Below, one piece after another: positions 55,417 to 64,000 of a stretch of 64,000 bases of DNA (its first letter is position 1; each line of letters begins with the position of its first letter). Origin of the DNA: Eopsaltria australis (Eukaryota > Chordata > Aves > Passeriformes > Petroicidae); contig JAVTVJ010011239.1 in the NCBI GenBank assembly GCA_034509425.1, positions 1 through 64,000 of the forward strand. Direction: 5' to 3'. The notes beneath the pieces are model-generated. The model was given only the letters and a program-made list of their open reading frames with translations. It had not been told where the DNA came from and did not search any database. The position numbers were made by a program, and so were the translations under genes.

Positions 55417-57063
55417 TTGGAAATTCTTCTTCTGGGGTAACCTGCACCACCGCCACACCTGCGGCGCAGCCGCGCCAGAATTGCCGCTGCCACCGCTGCC
55501 ACTGCCACCACCGTCACCACCGCCGCTTGCCCCGGCGGCTATTGCGACCCCAGTCCCGACTGCGAGCAACGCATGGTCCCCTGCTGTATTCCCAGCGACC
55601 GTAATAAGCTCCATCGAGCCTGCCTCCGTCCCGCCCTTGGGGGCGGGCACACAGGGACACCCGGCGCTGGCAGCCGCTGCAAAAACCAGCGCCGCCCCTG
55701 CCAGGGAAGTGGCTGCCGTGCATCTCCCAGCCTTAGCAATGCCCTGCGGCGCGAGCCCGCCCCAATCCTTTGCCGGCCCAGCGCCGGAGGGAGGGGAAGT
55801 GCCGTCGCAAAACCCAGGAGCGGCCAGTGTCCTAAGTGCCACAGCCCACGCCGCGAACCCCTTGACTGCCCAGCCTGGGATGCAACAGCTGCCCAAGGAA
55901 GCAACCCCCCCCACCTACACCACCTGAATGAACTGTACCAAAATTCCACTGTCACCAGAGATTTTCAAACCCAGTCCACAAGCTCACTGCCTTCCACACA
56001 GAGCACTGCCGCCTCTCCAGCGATAATTGGCCAAAACTTAGAAGCCCCCACTGCCTCCTGGAAGTCACTCCACATGCCACCAAGAACAGAGACAAGCGAA
56101 ACCGGTCAGCAAATCACAAATACCGAGATTTTTGCAGCCCCAGTTCAATATAACCCCCAAGGAGAGAACCCCCAATGGCAGCCAATGGGCTTTCAAAATC
56201 TCAAAGAGATATGTAAAATTGCAAAAGAATTTGGCTGGGAATCATCATATTTTAAGAGCCTTTTAAACCTGACTTTTGAAACTCAAACCCTAGTACCATA
56301 TGATATAAAAACGATGATGTCTGGTATATTAAACGAAGCTCAATTCCGGGTCTGGGAAAGAACATGGCATGAACAATTAAAAGAACTTTTACCTATTTAC
56401 AAGGCAAACGACCAAACAGCTACTTTAACCCTAGATCACCTTTGTGGCCAAGGAGACATGAGCAAACCTCGAGACCAAGCCACCCAACTGCCACCAGCAG
56501 TTCTAGTTGATATTAAAAACGCAGCAAAAAGAGCTTTATTGTGCCTGCCTTCCTCTGCTGCCCCTTCAGATGGTTATTCTGCAATCAAGCAAAGGCTTGA
56601 CGAGAGCTTCGTGGACCTTGTAGAAAGATTAAGAGGGGCAGTAATGAAACAAATAGAAAATCCACAGTTGCAAAAAGAGCTAATAAGATCACTAGCTAAA
56701 GAAAATGCAAACATAGAATGTAAAAGAGTCCTCAAAACCTTGCCACGAAATCCAAAGCCAACAATCGCTCAAATGCTAGAGCTTTGTGCTGACATAATGC
56801 CTGAACAAACAGACTTTTCCCCCCAACAACCTCCATTTAAGGGAGCACCCAAGAAAACCGTAGGTGCCGCTGCGACGGCAGACAATAATAAAGACACCCG
56901 CAAATGTTTCAATTGTGGGTCACCTCACCATTTTGCAAAGAACTGTCCCAAACCCCGAAAAATTAACAACCCTTCCAAGCCGTTTACAGGTCCAGAAACA
57001 CCTCAGCAACAGGGAAACTGGAAAACGAGCGAGGGGCAGCACCACACGCTGACACAAAACTAA
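55417..57063 (+). pseudogene. gag: gag, lacks matrix, split at a C run (P7)
   Basis: A Pro/Ala-rich linker is read in one frame up to ATPPTY (a PPxY-like motif, 55901-55918), which ends at TGA 55925-55927. The capsid is in the -1 frame: QWQPMGFQNLKEICK start near 56175, major homology region QRLDESFVDLVERL near 56588, one zinc knuckle CFNCGSPHHFAKNC at about 56905-56946. The switch lies at a run of eight C. After the linker the capsid-nucleocapsid frame is open to TAA at 57061. No matrix or start codon survives. Confidence 0.82.
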
Positions 57064-57089
57064 AGGCTGCAACACCGATCCCTGCCATC

Positions 57090-57791
57090 GTGTCCCCAGC
57101 GAAACCACCAGGACCTTCGAACACCTGGGCCCCGCGTCTAAACTTGGTGAGTGCAACTGCCAACAACTTCACAAAACCCACATTCCATCATATCACAGTT
57201 TCAGTTTCAGGAAACATCGACTCTCGAACTGACATTCTAGTGGTGGGAAACTCGTTGAGAGGACCACCAGAACTGTTTGTGTTACCTGAAATCCACACCG
57301 TGTCCCCTGGAATGAATTTCAAGATCACAGTCACTTGCACAAACACTCCCCGGTTTCTTCCACAATGGACTTGGGTAGCACAGGCCATAGTGCTACCTAG
57401 AGACTTTCCTTGACTGCATCGAACCCCATGCACTTACTGGGCTGAGGTTGTTGGAGAAGACAAGCCAACTCTTAGCTGTAAATTGACCAATGGAAAAGCC
57501 ACAACTTATCTAGATGGGATGATAGACACAGGAGCGGATGTTACCATCATCTCCAAGGCAGATTGGCCAATGCAGTGGGCTTTGAGGCCTTCTGCGGGGA
57601 CAGTTTCTGGTATTGGGGGAACCTCTCCTTCTATGAGGAGCATGAATTCAATCTCCATAGAGGGACCTGATGGTCACATAGCCTCCGTCAAGCCCTTTGT
57701 GGTACCATCAGGGTTCACCCTATGGGGTAGGGACCTCCTATCACAGTGGGGAACCCAGATAGAAATACCACCTCCTGCCACAAATTTTTAA
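57090..57791 (+). pseudogene. pro: pro: dUTPase-like plus protease, one stop (P7)
   Basis: Frame -1 to gag. The dUTPase-like half (GPPELFVLPEI, AQAIVLP) ends at a TGA (57411-57413) at a position where P1 has arginine, so a CGA-to-TGA change is likely. Behind it the same frame continues with the protease: DTGADVTII near 57526 and LWGRDLLSQWG near 57719. The catalytic loop has the standard DTGAD, unlike DTGSD in P1 and P6. Confidence 0.82.
57782..57788 (+). promoter_or_regulatory. pro/pol -1 frameshift heptamer A AAT TTT (P7)
   Basis: The pro frame ends AAT TTT TAA preceded by A, a canonical X XXY YYZ heptamer. Slipping back gives AAA TTT TTA ATC, which leads straight into the pol frame (KFLIGATE). 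Confidence 0.8.
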
Positions 57792-60407
57792 TCGGGGCCA
57801 CTGAGAGGCGCTCCACCCCAGCCCTGACTTGGAAAACTGATAAACCCATCAGGGTGGAACAGTGGCCCCTCTCCAAGGAGAAATTAAGTGCCCTCGAATC
57901 CCTAGTAGAAGAACAGCTTGCCAAAGGCAACATTGTTCCAACAGACAGCCTTTGGAACTCCCCTGTCTTTGTGATACGAAAATCCAGAAAAGAAAAGTGG
58001 AGGCTTCTCCACGATTTGCAAGAGATCAATAAAGTGATAGAAGAAATGGGTCCATTGCAGCCAGGTCTACCATCACCCTCTATGCTCCCCCGAGAGTGGC
58101 CTTTGGTAGTCATTGACATCAAGGACTGCTTTTTCAGTATTCCTCTTAACCCTCGCGATGCTCCTCGCTTTGCTTTCTCAGTCCCTTCGGTCAACCGGGA
58201 AGCCCCAATGAAGCGATATCACTGGAAAAAACTACCAATGGGTATGGTGAACGCCCCCGTTCTCTGCCAGTGGTATGTCTCCAAAATCCTGTCACCTGTT
58301 CGAAAAAGCCTTCCCCAAAGCAATCATTCTTCACTACATGGATGATATATTAGTTTGTGCCCCTCAAAAAGAATATCTAGACACCACCCGGAAAGAGACT
58401 GTGAAAGCCATCGAAGGTGCAGGCATGGAAATTCAATCTGAAAAGATTCAACACACCTGCCCCGGGTTGTACCTCGGCATTCGCATCAGCGAAAGAACCA
58501 TTGCACCCCAGCAACTCGTCATCCAAGATGACCCCAAAACCCTACGGGACCTACACCAGCTCTGTGGGTCCATCAACTGGGTTCGTCCTCTGCTAGGTCT
58601 GATGACAGAAGACCTCGCCCCCTTGTTCCAGCTTCTGAAAGGATGCAAAGGTCTGGACTCGCCAATTGCCATCACTCTGGAGGCCAGGGACGCTATTGGT
58701 AAGGTGCAACAAGCGCTCTCTTCCAAGCAAGCGCATCGGACAGCTCCAGAACTGCCTTTCAGGTTCATCATACTAGGAAAGGTACCACACCTACATGGAC
58801 TGATATTTCAATGGGACGAGAAGTTGAAAGATTCACTTCCCATCATAGAGAGGGTTTTTCTTCCACACCAGCCTTCCAAAAGTATTACAGCACCACAAGA
58901 ACTGGTTGCTCAGTTGATTAAAAGAGCCCGAAAAAGACTCCGCACCCTGGCAGGGTGTGATTTTTCATGGATTTATGTTCCTTGGCGAATGAAAGATGTA
59001 GAGGAATTACTCCAAACCAACGAGCCCCTCCATCTAGCCCTCGACAGTTTTCCAGGCCAAATCACAGGTCACAAATTGAAACACCATCTCTTTAATACTA
59101 AATTTAATTTAGCACCCAAATTCCTCCGAAGTAAAACACCCTTAAATGCCCTGACAGTCTTTACAGATGGCTCAGGGTCCTCTCATAAGTCAGTACTGAC
59201 CTGGAAAAACCCAGAGACTCAGGAGTGGGAATCTGAAGTTCAAGTAGTAGAAGGATCCCCACAAATTGCAGAACTAGCAGCTGTTGTCAGGGTGTTTGAG
59301 AAATTCCAGGAACCTCTAAATTTGGTCACAGATTCAGCATATGTGGCCGGAATGACTGCTAGAGCAGAACACTCACTCCTCAAGGAAGTAGACCACCCAA
59401 AACTCTTTGGGTTGCTCTCAAGATTAGTGTACTTGTTGTCACATTGAAAGCACCCCTTCCATGTCATGCACATGAGATCGCACACAGATCTCCCTGGATT
59501 CATTGCTGAGGGAAACCGCAGGGCAGATGCCCTAGCTATGCCAGTGCAAATGTCCAATGTTCCTGATGGCTTTGCACAAGCCAAACTCAGCCACCAGTTT
59601 TTTCATCAAAATGCCCCAGCTCTCAAGCGAATGTTTCACCTTTCCCTTGAGCAGGCTCGAGCAATAGTAGCTACCTGCTCAAACTGTCAGAAATACCAAA
59701 TCCCCTCCCTAAATCCAGGAGTGAACCCCCGGGGACTCAACAGTTGCCAGATTTGGCAAATGGATGTCACTCACGTCGCCCAGTTTAAACGGTCAAAATT
59801 TGTGCATGTATCTGTAGACACTTTCTCAGGAGCAGTCTTTGCCTCTGCTCACACTAGTGAGAAAGCAAAAGATGTCACTAAACATCTCATGATGGCCTTC
59901 TCTATGCTGGGGACACCACAAGAAATAAAAACTGACAATGGGCCCACATACACTTCCCACAAGTTTAAAGAATTCCTTCAACAATGGGGGATCAAACATG
60001 TTACTGGCATCCCTCATTCTCCCACAGGTGAATCCATTGTAGAACGCACCTACCAGAACATCAAAAAGCTCCTTAACCAGCAGCAAAGAGAAACAGAAAA
60101 ATTATCACCTATAGAGCGCCTTTGTAAAGCTCTTTTTACCATCAACTTTTTAAACAATTCATTCGCTGAACCTGTCCCCCCCATGTTTCGGCATTTTTCT
60201 AATTCGACTCAAGCCAAATTAAAAGAACAACCGCAGGTGCTGGTTAAGGACCTTGAAAGCAGACAAGTAAAGGGGCTCTATCGACTGATTGTTTGGGGAA
60301 GAGGGTATGCTTGTGTTTCTACCTCAGCAGGACCCATGTGGGTACCAGCGCGTAACATCAAACCCTATCGAGAAGCAAGCCCTGAAAACAGTGATGCAGA
60401 CAAGTAA
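57783..60407 (+). pseudogene. pol: pol: RT, RNase H, integrase, two lesions (P7)
   Basis: RT begins in the frame after the slippery site; one extra A in the run 58303-58307 shifts it just before the YMDD motif (58335-58346). RNase H follows (FTDGSGSS, AELAAVV, VTDSAYVAG). A TGA at 59445-59447 replaces a CGA-type arginine (P6 has CGA there). Behind it the integrase is open for over 300 codons: HQFFHQN...CSNCQ zinc domain, WQMDVTHV, KTDNGPTY and SPTGESIVE supply all catalytic residues. Ends at TAA 60405-60407. Typical class II polymerase. Confidence 0.9.
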
Positions 60408-60683
60408 CAAGAGAAAGACAAAGCAGCGTGGAAGACGCCGTAAAGAAGAAGACAGAGATCCACCGAAGCGACGAAACAGTTTTTAAACCCCCTGTCTTTT
60501 CAGAGTTTCCCCCCAGATGTTTCCCTAGTGTGTTTCCCAAACCTAACCCTATCCCGGTGGGGGGAGGAGAAAAAATGAGAAATGCTTTCATTAAGTAGCT
60601 AAGTTCTAATATTACCCAGTACCCTAATGTGTGTTCCCTTTCCGTTAAGGAAGGAAACCCTGAACCCCCAGAGAAGCCAGAAG
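60408..60683 (+). other. pol-env spacer of P7
   Basis: About 280 bases between the pol stop and the env ATG. Lys/Arg-rich frames at its start are out of the pol frame. It probably contains the env splice acceptor; pyrimidine-rich tracts occur near 60490-60520. Confidence 0.5.
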
Positions 60684-61913
60684 ATGGAGACAACTCACCT
60701 CTCTCTGTGGCTGTTAGCCCTCGCCTTTTCAGGAGTGTCCCCATGGCTCGCTCAACAGCCAAAGGAAAACGTGTGGGTGACACTAACAAAAGTATTAAAG
60801 CAGGACAGCATGTGCCTCAGTTTAGATAGTGCATCTAACCCCATGTCCACGTGCCTGGTCGGAGTCCCTGGGGACTCCAGAGAGTTCAAAGCTATGGGCA
60901 GAGGAGCTCACCCAGCCCATAGCTGGGACAGATGGATGAGGACCCTTCCTCATGCGAGCTCCGAACCCCAAGTGTTAGACTTGTTGGGGTCAGCCAAACC
61001 ACACTATTGCACTCACTTTAGCACCGTATATAATTGGCAAGATTCTCCCTCTCGAAAGAGAGGACCATACAAAGATGTCTCACCAATTGATAAAAAGTCT
61101 TACTCAGATTCCATATGGTGTAATGATACTGAAATCACATGGTCCAACTCCATCAAAGATCCCAAAGTGCTCCCTAATGGGGTATTCCTCATCTGTGGAG
61201 CCCGAGTATGGGCCGGAATACCTTCTCGTCTTAAAAGGGGTCCTTGCACTCTTGGAAAACTTACCCTGCTGGCACCTGACAAAACGCAAATCCTGAATTG
61301 GCAGAACAAATCCCAATTGGCACGCCACAAAAGGCAAATCCAAGATTTGGACCCAAATTGTGACAGCGAAGTCGTCAGTTGGTCATTTTCAAAAAGGGTA
61401 GCTACCTCTATTTTTATACCCTGGGCAGCTGCAGCGAAAGCCCTCGGTGAGCTTTCTCACCTGGAGTGCTGGCTGGGTAAGCAAGCCAATCTGACCTCGA
61501 GTGCTCTGACACAGCTCCTAGAAGATGAGGAAACCACCAGGCAAGCAACGCTCCAGAACCGAGCAGCTATTGACTTCCTCTTACTAGCCCACGGGCATGG
61601 CTGTGAAGAGTTGGAAGGCATGTGCTGCTTGAACTTATCCTCCAACAGCCAAAGCATCCGCAAAACTCTCCAACAAATGAAAGACCAACTTCACCAGCTG
61701 AAGACAGAAGGCAAAGATTGGCTTGACCACTTGATGGACCAGTGGGGACTTTCAGGGTGGGGGGTCAGAATCCTCCGCTCAATTCTGTGGGTGTTACTAA
61801 CAATTGTCATTACCTTGTGTGTTCTCGCTTGTGTAGTGGTTTCAGTTCGCCTATTCAGGTTTGTGGCTAAATGCCAGCACACTTACTTATATTTACTTGA
61901 TTGCTTGTTGTGA
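60684..61913 (+). CDS. env: env, ASLV-type, open, C terminus from an inserted LTR (P7)
   Basis: 409 codons from the ATG at 60684. Residues 1-23 are a signal peptide. The surface subunit is short (about 194 residues after the signal); residues 160-199 (PNGVFLICGARVWAGIPSR part) and the start resemble alpharetroviral SU. Furin-type site RHKR at 214-217. The transmembrane subunit has an internal hydrophobic fusion segment between Cys226 and Cys262, a LQNRAAIDFLLLAHG immunosuppressive-type stretch at 290-304, the CX6CC motif (Cys307, 314, 315) and a membrane anchor from about 365. From residue 384 on, 26 residues are encoded by the nested LTR. It is the only full-length open gene of P7. Gag and pol are beta-like, so env came from another lineage by recombination. 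Confidence 0.85.
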   Translation: METTHLSLWLLALAFSGVSPWLAQQPKENVWVTLTKVLKQDSMCLSLDSASNPMSTCLVGVPGDSREFKAMGRGAHPAHSWDRWMRTLPHASSEPQVLDLLGSAKPHYCTHFSTVYNWQDSPSRKRGPYKDVSPIDKKSYSDSIWCNDTEITWSNSIKDPKVLPNGVFLICGARVWAGIPSRLKRGPCTLGKLTLLAPDKTQILNWQNKSQLARHKRQIQDLDPNCDSEVVSWSFSKRVATSIFIPWAAAAKALGELSHLECWLGKQANLTSSALTQLLEDEETTRQATLQNRAAIDFLLLAHGHGCEELEGMCCLNLSSNSQSIRKTLQQMKDQLHQLKTEGKDWLDHLMDQWGLSGWGVRILRSILWVLLTIVITLCVLACVVVSVRLFRFVAKCQHTYLYLLDCLL

Positions 61914-63446
61914 GATGAGGATTAGGAGTAGGCAAAGCAGGCTCAAACTTTATCAAGTACAAAGAAGTTTTATTAATAAACCTAAGACAAAGGGAAAAGA
62001 AAAAAAAAAACCAAGAAAAAAAAAAAACAGAACAAACTCCTCAGACCACCCCTCCTTCCCCCACCTCTCCATTTCTTTCTCCCTGACAACATACAAAAGA
62101 CAACACTTTGACCTCCAGTCAGTTTACCACCTCAGAAACAGCTCTTGTTCTAGTTCATTTAGGGAGAGAAGTTTCTTTTGCTTACACTATGGATTTTCTG
62201 AAAGAAAAATACAGTTTTTATGGGTCTTCTGCCTCACCATTAGCCGCCGCCCGGAGCAAAGTCCAGTTTAATGGTGGATCCCTCCCACACCAGTAGCCTT
62301 CCCACAGCCACTTGGATGGGTTATGAACAGTCTACAGGGTACCTGTTTAAGGATGCACAGTTCAATTGCAGCAACAAAGAAAATCCCTTCTTCTGTGCTG
62401 AGCAACACAGGTTCTCCTGACAACTCAGGTTCTCTAGCATTCTCTCCGGGACCAGGGCTCTGGGTCACAGCCTCTCCTCTCTCTTGGTTCTAGTTTCTCA
62501 TCAGGCTGTACTTTTTTCAACACTTACTTGTCTGTACTTAGGTATTTCAGTTCATTGGCTGCAATAAGAACCTCACATCCCCCTTTGGACTATATCTTCA
62601 TATATTACAGAGAATTTATTAGCTCAGTCCCCAACCATGGTTCTCCAAAAGAGTTTTCAGCTTCACTCTTGAAGCACTTCTCATGCACCTCATTGTAAGT
62701 ATCAGTTCTGCTTTCCTCACTGACTGTAAAGTCTCTGCGCTGCACTATGTCGATGTCCTCACTCGTTCCTCTCTCTGCGAGGAAGGATGGGTGTCTGTGA
62801 GTTCAGTCCAGGCATGGAGAGAGTTAATCTCTGTCTCTCTCTCTCTCCGGCAGTGTGAAGATCACGTGCTCTTTGCCGGGCTGTTTGAACAGGTCCGAGC
62901 TGGATGCCAGACGCTCTCAAGAGTCTCTCTGCCTGGCTCTACCAAGCTAGCTCAGCCTGGTAGGGCCATCTGAGCCCAAGGTGACAGAGCAAGGCCTGGC
63001 CCGAACTAGATAGAGTCCAGCCTAGTCCTTGCCTGGCCCGGCTCTTTCTCTCATGTAGCTGACACACCGGCTGAGCTAGATCTGCTGAAAATTCCAATCG
63101 TTTCCTCCCCCATTCCCAGCTGCAGCAGCACAGCTGCCATAAAACCTCCCTTCCCCCCCCCCATCCCTCCTTTGGAAGGAGGTGGGGGGGGCCTTACCAG
63201 CGAGAGAAGCAGGAGCTGCTCCTCTCTACACAGCAGCAGCAGGTCTAAAGAGGAAGAGCTTCAGAGAGTCTCTGCTTATATATGGTTTTTTCCTCGAAGG
63301 TGGATCAACTTTTTAATTGGTTTACCTACCTATCAATCCTTAAAACTACCTGATTATTGGCTCTCTCTTGCAGGAAGGAAGTTGTATTCCTTCCTGCAGC
63401 ACAGATCACTTCCTGGATTTTGACCCCTCTGGCCTAACTCAGGACA
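61832..63446 (-). mobile_element. LTR (1615 bp) nested in P7 env
   Basis: Inverted relative to P7; in minus sense TGTCCTGAGTTAGG to AACCACTACA, same family as the LTR at 34575-36147. AATAAA in minus sense lies near 61970. The flanks GCTTG (left) and GTTAT (right) do not match, so the target duplication is lost or the element has recombined. Confidence 0.9.
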
Positions 63447-63473
63447 GTTATCCTTCATCCAACGGGCCTTTTT

Positions 63474-63491
63474 AGGAAAAACAGAAGGGGG
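63474..63491 (+). promoter_or_regulatory. polypurine tract (P7)
   Basis: AGGAAAAACAGAAGGGGG, followed by TAC and an LTR-like TGTAGCTG start; shows that P7 sequence resumes after the nested LTR. Confidence 0.7.
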
Positions 63492-63494
63492 TAC

Positions 63495-64000
63495 TGTAGC
63501 TGCTGTGGATGTGTCCTTAGAAACCGCAGCGGGAGAAGACTTAGAAAAGGAGAAAGATAACTGGTGGAGAAAGTTCCAAGGAGATAGGAAACCCCTGGAA
63601 AGTGAAGTGAACATGGTTTAACCCAGGACAAACCAGAGTAGCCATTGCTGGTGTCCATCATCTCCTCCCTCCCCCCAAGAGCCTTTGTTCTATTCCCTGT
63701 TATCTCCTGGGCCCCTTTCCTTCCCCATCCCATAGGACCAAGTAACCCTGGACCTTCCCTATACTCCCCCAAACCCCCTGGTGATTGGTGGTACGTGATA
63801 ACTCTTAAGGCTGTGTCTGAGAGCCCCTCGCGCTCTTGGATTCCTGCCTCTCCTCTGTGTGAAGACCCTGCAATAAAGCCACTCAGAATTAAAGGCACTC
63901 CAAGAGCCCTCTCGTTATTCATCTTCAGCTGATAGCTAAACTGGACAGTTCCTGCACCACCACGCAGGCTGCAGTTTCTCTGGCTAAGTGTGTACGGGAC
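63495..64000 (+). mobile_element. 3' LTR of P7, cut by the window edge
   Basis: Starts TGTAGCTGCTG after the polypurine tract. A CCAAT-type box (GTGATTGG, near 63780) and AATAAA at 63872-63877 are in plus order. The U5 end is beyond the window; no 5' LTR of P7 is available to compare. Confidence 0.65.

Larger units (their letters stand above)
55417..64000 (+). mobile_element. P7: class II provirus with ASLV-type env, 5' end missing
   Basis: Plus-strand gag (without matrix), pro, pol, env, polypurine tract and the start of a 3' LTR that runs off the right edge. gag, pro and pol are in successive -1 frames. The coding lesions are few: a frame break in gag, a TGA in pro, a one-base insertion and a CGA-to-TGA stop in pol. 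Env is open. An LTR of the P3-nested family interrupts the env 3' end. The 5' LTR, primer site and matrix are absent, replaced by the back of the P6 LTR. Confidence 0.9.

Noticed and set aside
55414..55955. Minus-strand frames opposite the P7 gag linker
   Set aside because: Antisense shadow of Pro/Ala-rich sequence; Gly/Ala-rich translation without features of a protein.
34575..63446. 25-kb inversion mediated by the two oppositely oriented 1.6-kb LTRs
   Set aside because: The P3 copy keeps a perfect GTGAT duplication on both sides, which an inversion between the two would have separated.

Overview
The window is a bird genomic region, most likely from a songbird. I infer this from several retroviral families: class II proviruses with beta-like gag-pro-pol, an ASLV-type env, avian ERVL-like elements, an old CR1-type LINE tail and degenerate CCCTAA/TTAGGG repeats. 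I see no convincing host exon, tRNA, rRNA or bacterial-style gene. About three quarters of the window is retroviral, and from 28483 to the right edge it is essentially continuous retroviral sequence. Such density would fit a W chromosome or pericentromeric block, but the sequence alone cannot show that.

I label the proviruses P1 to P7. P1 (1-4311, minus) is a class II provirus cut by the window edge: pol start, pro, gag, leader, LTR. From 4312 to 22976 lies mostly non-coding DNA with a CpG island (about 6060-6530), a CR1 relic (about 9180-9500), a solo ERVL-type LTR with a CAGAA duplication (10413-11398), an old 1.7-kb LTR (14604-16331), telomere-like repeats partly in inverted copies (about 17430-17946) and a possible LTR (about 21392-22010). 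P2 (22983-28332, plus) is a complete but non-autonomous class II element: two LTRs, a 6-bp duplication ACTGAA, a Trp-type primer site, a gag without zinc knuckle, no pol and an env tail. A 458-bp solo LTR is nested in its 3' LTR.

P3 (28483-36369, plus), P4 (36370-43513, minus) and P5 (42616-49822, minus) are three ERVL-like proviruses with gag and pol and no env. P4 and P5 form an LTR-body-LTR-body-LTR tandem with a 6246-bp period. P3 faces P4 in opposite orientation, with only 54 bp of its 3' LTR left at the junction. In all three, gag ends in a UAG that is followed in the same frame by protease and pol. Gag starts with a membrane-like module and carries a 13-residue repeat present 3, 4 and 5 times. 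Nearly all their premature stops are tryptophan codons turned into TAG or TGA, a strand-biased G-to-A pattern. A 1.57-kb LTR of another family sits inside P3 pol with a GTGAT duplication.

P6 (49823-about 55416, minus) is a class II provirus whose integrase is cut by the P5 LTR. P7 (about 55417-64000, plus) is a third class II provirus lacking its 5' end. It has gag, pro and pol with few lesions and an uninterrupted env of ASLV type, whose last 26 residues are read from an inserted LTR of the same family as the one in P3. P1, P6 and P7 use the betaretroviral gag/pro/pol arrangement with two -1 shifts, and slippery heptamers are visible at the pro/pol borders.
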